A stretch of DNA of 15,795 nucleotides from Candidatus Falkowbacteria bacterium CG23_combo_of_CG06-09_8_20_14_all_49_15 (lineage in GTDB: Bacteria > Patescibacteriota > Patescibacteriia > Patescibacteriales > UM-FILTER-48-10). This document shows, piece by piece, positions 1 to 8,300 of this stretch (positions are counted from its first letter, which is position 1; each line of letters opens with the position of its first letter). The position numbers and the translations under genes are program-made. The DNA lies in assembly GCA_002771615.1 (NCBI GenBank), contig PCSD01000025.1, positions 1 to 15,795 of the forward strand, given 5' to 3'. Under the pieces are notes generated by a model. It was not told the origin of the DNA. It made no database searches and saw nothing but the letters and a program-made list of their open reading frames with translations.

Positions 1-19
1 TTAACATAATTTTGACGCG

Positions 20-36
20 CAGGTGTCCGGTACCTG
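20..36. repeat. Small palindromic (REP-like) hairpin
   Basis: Arms CAGGT (20-24) and ACCTG (32-36) pair perfectly, and two inner G-T wobbles can extend the stem around a CCG loop. The element contains the perfect palindrome GGTACC (29-34). It lies in non-coding DNA beyond the end of the minus-strand gene block. Short palindromes of this kind are often dispersed REP-type elements mobilised by Y1 transposases, but no transposase is present here and a copy number cannot be judged from one window. Confidence 0.3.
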
Positions 37-70
37 GTAATTAAGCTTTTTGCCCAAGGATGTTGTTTAA

Positions 71-170
71 GGGATTCCTCGCTAACGCTCGGCAATGACA
101 ATGCGGAGATCCCTCGGCTCCGCTGTACTCCGCTCGGGATGACAATGCGGGGGAAGCGAGCGTCAGCGAG
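71..170. repeat. Intergenic repeat block with nested direct and inverted repeats
   Basis: A GC-rich non-coding block. ATGACAATGCGG occurs exactly twice (95-106 and 139-150), each time after a Ser/Arg-like CTCGG or CTCGGG segment. CTCGCTAACGCTCG (78-91) is matched by its reverse complement at 157-170 with one mismatch. A further hairpin pairs ATCCC (109-113) with GGGAT (136-140). This looks like a dispersed, MITE-like or REP-like intergenic element downstream of the minus-strand operon. The rest of 1-277 shows no convincing gene; only tiny chance reading frames exist. Dispersal elsewhere in the genome is inferred, not seen. Confidence 0.45.
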
Positions 171-277
171 CGGGGTGAGGCAGGTGCAAGGGGGGCGAGG
201 CAACGAAGAAAAAAAGGCTAATCAGTGGCCCCGCGAGCATCACGAAGAGGTTGTTTTTTATTAGTCAGCCGGCATCC

Positions 278-1492
278 TTAAAAATAAATAACCTTTTTTT
301 GCTTCACGCACTCGTAAGCGTAAAGATACAGGCCGGCTGACCAGCCTTGGTAGGGTTCGCCGCGCGGTTCGCCGGTGCGTCCGTGGAGCCATTCATTGAA
401 TTCCTTCTGCCGCAATGCCAAAAGCTCTGGACCGGCAATTTTATTTTTTTGCCCGACAGGGATGATGTAAGCCGGGGATTGCGGATTTTTTATCACTTGC
501 AGATTGGCCTGGGCCAATTTTTCCAAAGCAACGGCGGCTTTTTGGTGCCGGCCGGTTTTGGCCAAGGCGGCCACGTACAGGCCGCCGATGAAAGGCCAGA
601 TGCCGGCGTTTAAATAATTATACGGTTCGCGCGCGTCGGAGAGGGCGAAATAATCGTGCCACGCCGGATCGGCCGGATAAAGGGGCGGCCAGATCGTCTG
701 GCAAGGAAAGGGCCGGTCAATGGCTTTTTTTTCAATAAAATCAAGGAGGCGGTCGGAAATTTTTTTATCCGCCAGGCCGGTCAAAATCGCCAGCAGGTTG
801 CCGGCCGTGTCAAACCATTCTTCGTGCTCGCGGATCGTGTCATGATTTTTCCAGGCCCAGGGATAATAGTAACCGAGTTTGGCATCATACAGGGAAGCGT
901 ATTTTTTTTCTTGTCCGTTTACGATGGCGCGCAAGGATTCGGCTTGTTTTTTTTCCCCCATTATTTTTAAAACCGCGTAAAACAAAGACAAACAGTGGAT
1001 AGTATAGCCGTATTTATGGGGGAAAGCATCTTGCCAATCATTGGTCGGCTGTTGGACAAGCAAGCCGAGGTTATCCGGATCCTGCGCCTTCAGCCAAAAA
1101 AAAGCCATGTTAATCTGCCGGTTTTGCCGATCCAAAAGAGCGCGGTCGCGAAAAGCGCGGGCATAGACATAGTGGCCGATAATGAACCAAAGGGAAGAAT
1201 CCACGCTGTTGTAAGTTACATCCGATTGTCGGTCAGTATTATATGAACCGACGCAGTTCGGAATCTGTCCCATCGCCCCCTGGTGGCGGGCGAGCAGAGT
1301 GAGGCTTTGGCCGATCGTTCTTTTGAACTGCTCGCCTTGAAGCGAAGCGCCCAGGGCGGTCATTTGGCTGTCCCTGGCCCAGACCGCTTCATAGCCGCCG
1401 GGCAGGCCGGAAGCGAAAAAACCGGTTGGCCGGCGGCAAGCGCGCAAGACAGCCAAGGCTTTTGTCCGGGCTTCCTCAATAATTTTAGTCAT
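278..1492 (-). CDS. GH100/amylo-alpha-1,6-glucosidase-like (alpha/alpha)6-barrel glycosidase
   Basis: A 404-residue protein without signal peptide or membrane segment, so probably cytoplasmic. It resembles the six-hairpin glycosidase clan that includes neutral invertases (GH100), GH63 and glycogen-debranching glucosidase domains. Visible landmarks are VWARDS at residues 38-42, where Asp41 fits the usual catalytic acid, a conserved NDWQD at 151-155, and FNEWLHGRTGEPRG from residue 365 followed by QGWSAG, where Glu367 fits the catalytic base. The length suits a bare catalytic domain; the N-terminal domain of full debranching enzymes is absent. It is the last gene of the minus-strand set, 94 bp after the GT4 gene. 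No Shine-Dalgarno sequence precedes the ATG at 1492-1490. The stop is TAA. The exact substrate (alpha-glucan, sucrose-like or mannosyl glycoside) cannot be told from sequence. Assignment to the fold is fairly sure; substrate is not. Confidence 0.72.
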   Translation of the reverse strand: MTKIIEEARTKALAVLRACRRPTGFFASGLPGGYEAVWARDSQMTALGASLQGEQFKRTIGQSLTLLARHQGAMGQIPNCVGSYNTDRQSDVTYNSVDSSLWFIIGHYVYARAFRDRALLDRQNRQINMAFFWLKAQDPDNLGLLVQQPTNDWQDAFPHKYGYTIHCLSLFYAVLKIMGEKKQAESLRAIVNGQEKKYASLYDAKLGYYYPWAWKNHDTIREHEEWFDTAGNLLAILTGLADKKISDRLLDFIEKKAIDRPFPCQTIWPPLYPADPAWHDYFALSDAREPYNYLNAGIWPFIGGLYVAALAKTGRHQKAAVALEKLAQANLQVIKNPQSPAYIIPVGQKNKIAGPELLALRQKEFNEWLHGRTGEPRGEPYQGWSAGLYLYAYECVKQKKVIYF

Positions 1493-1586
1493 AATATGAA
1501 TTCAATTTTATTCATAAAACTTTTTTTATTAATCATTTCCAAGAGCGGCGGGATAGCTTGTTCGGCCTGAATTGGAAACCCCTTTT

Positions 1587-3803
1587 TCATTGAATTTTTT
1601 CTATGGCCAGGCGGGCTAAAAAATAGGAGATGGTTGATTCCGCGCCTTGGTTGAAATTGAGGGAGTGGCTGCCGAGGCCGTCATAACAGCCCCCGGTCGC
1701 TTCGTCATACACCATTTGGTTCAAATGGTTTTTTCCCAAAAACCAGGCAAAAGCTTTTTGCGCCAGCTCTTTATATTCTTTCTTCCCCGTGATTTGCCAG
1801 GCGGTAGCGTAGGATTCCACGGCCGCGGCCACGTCTTCCGGCTGCTGGTCAAAATATGAACGCTGGCCGCCGGCAAAATACCAGCCATCCTGGCCGATAG
1901 GCTCAAAATAATCTTTGGCAAAAGTGATGGCGGTCAAGAAGGCCAGGGTTTTTTCCGCGGTCGCGAGATAAGCGTGATTGTTGGTGATCTCATAGGCGAA
2001 GAAAAGGGCTTCCGGCAATTTGCTGTTAGAATAAGTTAGGCAATCTTCAAACCAAATCCAATCCGGATAAACAGGGTTTTTGGCTTGAAGCTCCGCGCGC
2101 CGGACCAATTTATCCGCCAATCTTTTTATCAGCAGGATTAAAGGCGCTTCGGCGCTCTGTTTGGCAATCTGGCAAAGGCCCAGAATGGTAAAAGCTTGGG
2201 CGCGCAGGGAATTGAGGCCGCTCGCCAAGGGCAGGGAGCGGTTGATGATTTTTCGGCTGTCGCGGCGCAAATATTCCGGTAATGTCAAAGAGCCGCTGAT
2301 ACCGCCTAAAGACCAAATAGCGCGGCCGAACGAGTCTTCACTTTCCGATTTGTCAATAAATTTGCGATTGTAGCTTAAAAAATTATAAAAACGGCCGTCT
2401 TTTTTCTGGCAGAACTTAACCATTTTAAAATATTTGTCAAGCATTTTTAAAATTTTTTCACTCGGGCGTTTTTCATAATAGTGGCAGAGGCCCAGCAGGG
2501 CGCGGGCGTTGTCGTCCAAATTATATCCGGAAAAGATATCCGGTTTGGTGTGGCGGGCGAATTGGATGATGCCGAATTTGTCCGTCAGATTCTGGATATG
2601 CCGCAGGTTGATCGGCGGGAGTTTGTCCGGCCGCCGCGGAACGATTTTGGCGAATTCATTGAAGATTTTGAAATAGGACAGCGCGACATTCTGCCAGGTC
2701 ATATGCCGGGAATAAAAATAGGCATTTTTACCCATTTCTTTGCAGGCAAATCGATCCTTGAACAGTTCCTGAAGGGCTTTTTTGATGGCGGAAGCGTTCC
2801 GAAAACCGACCAACGCCCCTCTTTCCGGCGTAATCGTGTCCACGGCATATTGGTTGGCGGTGGCGATGATCGGGCAGGCGCAAGACAGGGCATAGGAAAT
2901 CGTTCCGGAAACCGCCTGTTTGGGGTTCAAGGTGGGGGAAATATAAATATCCGTGGCTTTCAGATAATCAATCAATTCTGCCAGGGTGACATATTTATTA
3001 TAGAATTTGACATTGTCTTTCAGTCCGAGCTGGAGGACAAGCCGATGCAGTTTGTTGCGGTATTTTTCTCCTTCCCGTTTGACGATATTCGGATGCGTGG
3101 CGCCGATGATTAAATACAGGACATTGGGGAATTCTTTGACGATGTCCGGCAGGGCGGCAATGGCGTATTCAATGCCTTTGTCGCGATTCAGCATGCCGAA
3201 AGTGGACAAGACCGTGTATTCGGAAAGGTTTAATTTTTTTTTCGCTTTTGATTTGGAAGGGAAAGGTATATGGTGCACGCCATGGGGGATGATGTTGATC
3301 TTGCTTTTTGGAACGCCGTAAGCGTCGTGGAGGAGCTTGGCGGCGTGGCCGGTCATGACGATGATTTTTTCTGAACGGTTAGTGATGCCTTTGGTGACGC
3401 GCAGGAGTTTTTCCGGCGGATTGGGCAAAACCGTGTGCAAAGTGGTGACCACCGGCTTGTTCAGGAGTTCTAAAAATGGGAGGAGGTAATCTCCCCATTC
3501 GCCGCCATGGAGTCCGTATTCATGCTGGATGTTGACGAGCTTGACATCTTCCGCCTTGTTGATGAGATTAGCGCAATTGATATAATCCTCAATCTCTGAT
3601 TCGTGCAGGTTCCACTTCACTTTTTGGGAGTAATTATAAATTGAAGTGGAATTGTCATTGACGGCGAGGATCCGGCCTTTAATGCCGGGATTGAATTCCT
3701 TGTCAATGGCGTTGGTCAGGTCCTGGGTAAAAGTGGCGATACCGCAGGCGCGGGGCGGAAATGAGCTCACATAGATGATGCAGGGCGGTTTGGCCTTGGT
3801 CAT
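1587..3803 (-). CDS. GT4-family glycosyltransferase fused to a C-terminal alpha/alpha-barrel domain
   Basis: A 738-residue two-part protein. Residues 1-385 are a GT-B fold family 4 glycosyltransferase: SSFPPRACGIATFTQDL (13-29) is the N-terminal glycine-rich loop, QHEYG sits at 93-97, PHGV at 173-176, and the donor-site loop SGTISYALSCACPIIAT at 299-315. The usual E-x7-E pair is replaced by Gln296 and Tyr304, matching a GT4 branch I recall with the motif QxxSGTLxYA. Residues 400-738 form a helical barrel-like region with SGYNLDDNARAL (425-436), an ESEDSFGRAIWSLG segment, a YPDWIWFED segment, and NFNQGAESTISYFLARLA near the end, recalling six-hairpin or epimerase-type barrels. It lies between GH130 (84 bp upstream) and the GH100-like gene (94 bp downstream). 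The likely role is transfer of a sugar, possibly mannose, from a nucleotide donor to a glycan; the fused domain may bind or trim the product. No clear ribosome-binding site precedes the ATG; the stop is TGA. Confidence 0.82.
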   Translation of the reverse strand: MTKAKPPCIIYVSSFPPRACGIATFTQDLTNAIDKEFNPGIKGRILAVNDNSTSIYNYSQKVKWNLHESEIEDYINCANLINKAEDVKLVNIQHEYGLHGGEWGDYLLPFLELLNKPVVTTLHTVLPNPPEKLLRVTKGITNRSEKIIVMTGHAAKLLHDAYGVPKSKINIIPHGVHHIPFPSKSKAKKKLNLSEYTVLSTFGMLNRDKGIEYAIAALPDIVKEFPNVLYLIIGATHPNIVKREGEKYRNKLHRLVLQLGLKDNVKFYNKYVTLAELIDYLKATDIYISPTLNPKQAVSGTISYALSCACPIIATANQYAVDTITPERGALVGFRNASAIKKALQELFKDRFACKEMGKNAYFYSRHMTWQNVALSYFKIFNEFAKIVPRRPDKLPPINLRHIQNLTDKFGIIQFARHTKPDIFSGYNLDDNARALLGLCHYYEKRPSEKILKMLDKYFKMVKFCQKKDGRFYNFLSYNRKFIDKSESEDSFGRAIWSLGGISGSLTLPEYLRRDSRKIINRSLPLASGLNSLRAQAFTILGLCQIAKQSAEAPLILLIKRLADKLVRRAELQAKNPVYPDWIWFEDCLTYSNSKLPEALFFAYEITNNHAYLATAEKTLAFLTAITFAKDYFEPIGQDGWYFAGGQRSYFDQQPEDVAAAVESYATAWQITGKKEYKELAQKAFAWFLGKNHLNQMVYDEATGGCYDGLGSHSLNFNQGAESTISYFLARLAIEKIQ

Positions 3804-3841
3804 AATGGGTAGTGTGATGCTAATCGGCGAATAAGTACAAA

Positions 3842-3863
3842 GCTTGCGAATTGCGCATAAAGC
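3842..3863. repeat. Inverted repeat in the GH130-GT4 gap
   Basis: TGCG (3845-3848) and CGCA (3854-3857) pair around a 5-base loop, and GCT (3842-3844) with AGC (3861-3863) can extend the stem across a small bulge. It lies in the 84-bp gap between the GH130 stop and the GT4 start. It could be an mRNA hairpin that tunes read-through or stability between the two genes. No T tract follows it, so it is not called a terminator. Confidence 0.22.
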
Positions 3864-3887
3864 ATTAATAAAAAAAATACCGGCGGC

Positions 3888-4913
3888 TTATTTCCGATAT
3901 TTATCAAGTTCTTTCAGCAGGCTGGCAAGCGGGCAGCTGGCCGCGCCGATAAAATGGTCAGCCATCCCGTAATATATGTATAGACGGCCTTTGAAAATGC
4001 TTGTGCCGGTCGGAAAAACGACATTGTGCACATGGCCGGCCCGTTCGCTCTGCATTTCCGGCTCCAAAAGGGGATAGGGCAAGCGGGCGAGCAGGCGTTC
4101 GGGATTTTTCAAGTCCAGCAAGGCCGCGCCCGCCGTATAGATCCGGCCGCGGTTATAGGGCTGGACAGCATGGTAGATGATGAGCCAGCCTTTGCGTGTT
4201 TTAATCGGCGGGGCGCCGGCGCCGATATGGCGGTTTTCAAAGCCGTGCTCGCCTTCCATAACCACGTGCCGGGAAAGATTTTTGATATATTCTCGCCAAT
4301 ATTTTCCGCTTTGCAGTTCCGAGAAGCGGGAAAATGAAGCGATTTGGATATCGGGCAGGATGCGGTGCAAGAGCGCGAATTTCCTCTTGATTTTGCTCGG
4401 GAACAAGACTCCGTCTTTCTCCCAAACTAATACTTTTTCGCCAGCGTATTTTTCATAGAAAGAGGCAAAAGATAAATAGCTGTCTTTCAAGTGCGAGCTT
4501 AAAAAAAGCCGGCTGGCACTTTTATACGACAAGCGCGGGCTGATAATCCCGCCCCGCTTGAGGCGAAACAGATCCGGGCCGAAGGCATAAGCGAGGACCG
4601 CGTTCAAGCCGTCGTGGGCGACATAAACGACATAAAAATTTTTTCCCACCTTGCTGATGCGCGGATCTTCAACCCCTTTTTTTTCGTATGGGTAGCGGGG
4701 CGCCAGTAAAGGCTTGTCCCAACGTTCCGCCACCTTCAGCGGTCCGTCCAAACGGGCATAGCCCAGACAGGAAATGAATTTGTCGTTCAAGGCCCGGTAC
4801 AGGACATGCACTTTTCCGCCTTCTTGGTAGATGCCGGGATTGAAAACAGACAAATTTTCAAAATCTAAATTAGTCGGGCGCAGGATAACGCCCTCTCTTT
4901 TCATTTTAATCAT
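3888..4913 (-). CDS. GH130-family glycoside phosphorylase/hydrolase (beta-mannoside type)
   Basis: A 341-residue protein of the GH130 (former DUF377) five-bladed beta-propeller family, whose characterised members phosphorolyse or hydrolyse beta-mannosides. Landmarks are FNPGIY (24-29), HVLYRA (36-41), VEDPRI (81-86), KFALLHRI (178-185), HIGAGAPPIKTRKGWLIIYHA spanning 229-249, and YYGMAD (314-319) near the C-terminus. Length is normal for the family. There is no signal peptide, so cytoplasmic action is likely, typical for the phosphorylases. It is the first gene of the minus-strand set, followed after 84 bp by the GT4 gene; GT4 next to GH130 is a recurring partnership. The start is uncertain: Met1 has an AGGA only 2 bases upstream, while Met4 (ATG at 4904-4902) would have that AGGA 11 bases away. 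Whether it is a phosphorylase or mannosidase, and for which linkage, cannot be read here. Confidence 0.86.
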   Translation of the reverse strand: MIKMKREGVILRPTNLDFENLSVFNPGIYQEGGKVHVLYRALNDKFISCLGYARLDGPLKVAERWDKPLLAPRYPYEKKGVEDPRISKVGKNFYVVYVAHDGLNAVLAYAFGPDLFRLKRGGIISPRLSYKSASRLFLSSHLKDSYLSFASFYEKYAGEKVLVWEKDGVLFPSKIKRKFALLHRILPDIQIASFSRFSELQSGKYWREYIKNLSRHVVMEGEHGFENRHIGAGAPPIKTRKGWLIIYHAVQPYNRGRIYTAGAALLDLKNPERLLARLPYPLLEPEMQSERAGHVHNVVFPTGTSIFKGRLYIYYGMADHFIGAASCPLASLLKELDKYRK

Positions 4914-4919
4914 AGTCCT

Positions 4920-4948
4920 ATCATACCAAAAGAAAATATAATTAGCAA
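4920..4948 (-). promoter_or_regulatory. Candidate sigma70-type promoter for the GH130-led operon
   Basis: Read on the minus strand: TTGCTA (4948-4943), a 17-bp spacer, then TATGAT (4925-4920), which is 5/6 to the -10 consensus. The expected transcription start falls about at the annotated ATG (4913), so the message would be leaderless, or have a leader of about nine bases if translation starts at Met4. Chance matches are common in AT-rich DNA. Confidence 0.35.
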
Positions 4949-4962
4949 TATTTTTTTAATCG

Positions 4963-4983
4963 CGGACAAAATGGATCCGTCCG
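4963..4983. repeat. Inverted repeat, possible operator
   Basis: CGGAC (4963-4967) and GTCCG (4979-4983) flank an 11-base centre that includes the palindrome GGATCC. It lies just upstream of the candidate GH130 promoter, in otherwise AT-rich DNA, which makes the GC-rich arms stand out. It could be a regulator-binding site or a simple hairpin. Confidence 0.25.
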
Positions 4984-5098
4984 AATATATTTTAATAATT
5001 TTAAGCGGCTCTTTTTTAATTTGTTTAGCAAAAGACAATGAAAAATTAGGCGCTCAAATAATCTCTGATAAACAAAAATAATTAAAAGTTATCAACAA

Positions 5099-5128
5099 TT
5101 GAAATTGCCCGGTGAAAAGTGTTATAAT
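5099..5128 (+). promoter_or_regulatory. Candidate sigma70-type promoter for the giant surface-protein gene
   Basis: TTGAAA (5099-5104), an 18-bp spacer and a perfect TATAAT (5123-5128). The transcription start would fall near 5135, giving a leader of about 140 bases before the ATG at 5275. This is the best promoter match in the gap and has the right orientation. Confidence 0.55.
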
Positions 5129-5274
5129 AACTTAGAAAAAGAAGCACTTGTGCATAATTTTTTGGCTTAAAAAATAATTATTTTCAATCCAATATTTTTT
5201 GTTCTATCTTTAATGTTTTTATGTTTAAATTTTAGTCTGATCAAATAATTTTTTCCTCAGCCCTAAAGATCCCC

Positions 5275-5397
5275 ATGCGCGCTATTTTGAGAAAATTTTT
5301 CAAAAATCAATCAGCCCGGCTTTTAGCCGTGATCATCATCATAATGGTCGTCTTCAATTACGCAAGCGGCCGTTTTATTTTTGTCCAAGCGTTTGCT
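5275..5397 (+). other. Signal peptide of the giant protein
   Basis: A basic N-region (MRAILRKFFKNQSAR) is followed by the hydrophobic core LLAVIIIIMVVF (residues 16-27). VQAFA then offers an A-x-A cleavage site after Ala41. This indicates Sec-dependent export. The hydrophobic core is long enough to act as an uncleaved anchor instead. Confidence 0.8.
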
Positions 5398-8300
5398 AAC
5401 CAGGTCAATATATTTCCCGGACATTTTGAGGCAAGCCCGGGTGCGGACCGGCTTTTGCCGGCCTGGGAAGGCGCGGCTAATATCATGTTCCAGGATTTGC
5501 CGCCGCAAGCTGATTTTTCCGAATTCAACCGGGAAAATTCCGCTTATTTCATGTTGAATTGGCCGTCTGCCGGCTTGGATATTGAGCCAGCTGTCCAAAG
5601 CGATGAAGAAGAAATCATTCCCGCTGAAGAAACATCTGATTCGCCGGCGATAAAAGGCGTTGAGCAGGAATTTCCCGCCGCCGAAGAGCCATTGCCAGCC
5701 GATACTTCAAGTATTGTAATTGAGCAAGCGCCTACGCCAGAAGAAAACAGTTTTTCTCCGCCGGAATCATTTTCGGATGATAATCACGATATCCCGGAAG
5801 ATATTAGCCAGGAACCGGCGGAAGCGCCGGCCGCTGTTGAACAGGCGCCTGGCGGCGAAGCTGGCGAGACTTCATATTCACCGATCCGGCGGGGAAATTT
5901 TTTCTTTTTGCCTTTAAAACAATTTTTTCGCCAGATTTTCCAGCCTTTTTCCGCGCGGGCGGACGAAACCGCCGAAGAATCCGGTTCGGATAGCGCTTCA
6001 ATGACCGTGCCCAATCCTTCCGCTTTGGTTTTTTCCGATTTTGGCTTGCCGCTCGCGCCGGAAGAAAACCAAATCGGCAATATTGACCTGCTCCTTTCTT
6101 TGGGCGCGACAAGCGATTATCCTTCCGACCGATTACTTTTGGAATATAATAATAACGGAGTTTGGCAGGAATTCGGCCAGTTGGCGATCAAGGGCAATAT
6201 CAGCAACGCGGCGGCGGGTGATTATTTCCGTTTTAATCTGCCGGTGGCCGCGGATTGGGAAAATGTCCAGAAGCTGGCTGTGCGCTTGAGCTATCAGAAT
6301 GATGATTATGTCCCCGGGGCCGGACAGCCGGCCGCGGTTTTTTTGGACGCTTTATGGCTGGAAATCAATTATGCCGCGCCGGAGCTTGCGGAGGAAGAAA
6401 AATCGGATGAAGAGGCTGGCAAGGAAGATGACGGGCTTGATGAAACGGCTTTATTCAGATATGACGAAACCGCCAGCCGGGAAAAAGGCGAGCTGGAACT
6501 TTTGACGCCGGCGACCGATTTCCAAATCAAAGACGCGCCGGAATTCAATTTCCGCTTCCGCAAAAAAAGGAATCTTCTGCAATCGGTCGGCGCCGGACTG
6601 CTGTCATTATTCCGCGATGAATACGCCGGCTTGTCTGTATCCGTTCATTTGTTGCGCGCCGGCGAAGAAGTGGCTTTTTCCGAACCGATCCGGGGGCAGT
6701 ATGATGAAGACGGAAGATTTTCCGTCCGTTTGCCCGACCTGAAAAACCATTTGCCGGCCGGCCGGTACACGCTAAAGATTCTTTTGGAAAATAGCGGCGA
6801 AGCCTATTCTTACAGCCAGGATTTCAATTGGGGCGTGTTGGCGCTGAATTTTAATAAGACTGTCTATCACCCGGACGAAGAGGCTTTTCTGCAGATGGCG
6901 GTCCTGGACGATCTGGGCAAAACTTTGTGCCTGGCGGAAGCTTTGGAACTGACCATCACGGCTCCGGACGGCCAGGTGTCGGTTTTAAGCTTGTCTGACG
7001 GCACGATCACGGCCAATTTGCTCTGCGGTCCGGATAATGTCATTAATGAGCCGGATTTTTACGCTTATTATCAAACTGGTAGTACGGGCGAATATCAAGT
7101 TAAATTACGGGCGTTGACGATTAATGGCGAGCGGGAAGTGGCTGATTCTTTCCTGGTCAGCGAGGAAATTGAATTTGATCTGGAGCGTATCGGTCCGACC
7201 AGGATTTACCCGCCGGCTGACTATGAGATGAAGATCAGAATTAAGGCGACTGAGGATTTTGAGGGCTTGATCATAGAACAAGTACCTTTAGAATTTTCAA
7301 TTTTCAATTTTCAATTTTCAAACAATATCCAATATCCAATATCCAATATCAAAATTATCAGCGATGGACAAAGCAAAAAAATAATAATTGATGATATTAG
7401 TTTGAACAAGAACGAAATATATTGGTTTAGTTATTCATTTGACGCGCCGGATATTTCGCCGGAATTTTATCTTTTTGGTCCGGCGCGCGTTGGCGATTTT
7501 GTGGAAACGCGCCAATGGCAGATCGCGGCGGACGCGACTTCGGTCTATTCCGCGACCGGCAGTTATACCTTCACCGTTCCTTATGGCGTTACGTCAATCA
7601 CGGCCAAGCTTTGGGGCGCGGGCGGTGGCGGCGGCGGCGGCGGCGGCGGCGGCCGGGTCGGCGGCGGCGGCGGCGGCGGCGGTTTCGCGCGCGGGGATGT
7701 GGCGGTCGTGCCCGGCGAAACCCTGACTGTCCGCGTCGGCGGCGCCGGCCAAGGCGGCAATGATGAAGGCAATGTCGGTGAGGGCGGCGGCGGCGGCGGT
7801 TACACGGCCATTTTGCGCGGCGGGACATTTTTGATCCAGGCCGGCGCGGGCGGCGGCGGCGGCGGCGCGGCAGACGGAAATGCCGAAGACGGCGGCGGCG
7901 GCGGCGGCGGGTCGGGCGCGGATGGCGCGAACGGATCGCGCGGCTTGGACGCGGCGTGCGGCAGCAATATCGGCGATAACGGCGATGGCGGCACGACTGG
8001 GGCCGGCGGCGCGGGCGGGAGCGGCTGTTCCAATGAAACGAACGGCGAAGCCGGTTCCGCCAACCAAGGCGGCGGCGGCGGTAACGGCGATGATGCCGGT
8101 ACCGGCGGTTCGGCCGAAGGCATTGGCGGCCAATACGGCGGCGGTTACGGCGGCGACGGCCAGACTGGCAGTAATGATCCGGGCGGCGGCGGCGGCGGCG
8201 GCGGCCAATACGGCGGCGGCGGCGGCGAAGCCGGCAATGCCGAAGGCGCGGGCGGCGGCGGCGGCGGCGCGGGCAAGACCGACGGCTTGGCCAATGTGAG

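Larger units (their letters stand above)
4914..5274. other. AT-rich divergent intergenic region
   Basis: A 361-bp gene-free gap between the minus-strand enzyme genes and the plus-strand giant gene. It is markedly more AT-rich than either flank. It holds candidate promoters for both directions, a 5-bp-arm inverted repeat (4963-4983), and an approximately 140-base leader for the giant gene. The leader includes GCACTTGTGC (5144-5153) and a perfect 7-bp A/T hairpin (ATTTTTT 5157-5163 with AAAAAAT 5169-5175). I see no RNA gene or riboswitch pattern. Confidence 0.7.

Noticed and set aside
203..262. Rho-independent terminator after the GH100-like gene on the minus strand
   Set aside because: A T run exists on the minus strand (complement of the A run near 208-215), but the only stem before it is about 3 bp.
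347..3321. Plus-strand frames over the enzyme genes (such as 2481-3113)
   Set aside because: They lie antisense to genes with clear family motifs and show no domain of their own.
5089..5097. TTATCAACA resembling a DnaA box
   Set aside because: A single site with a mismatch in AT-rich DNA, with no cluster and no origin-associated genes, is most likely chance.
7292..7350. CRISPR array
   Set aside because: The units are 7 bp and contiguous without spacers, and no cas genes are present.
7915..7950. Collagen-like G-x-y triplets (GADGANGSRGLD)
   Set aside because: Only four triplets inside a glycine-rich domain; far too short for a collagen helix.
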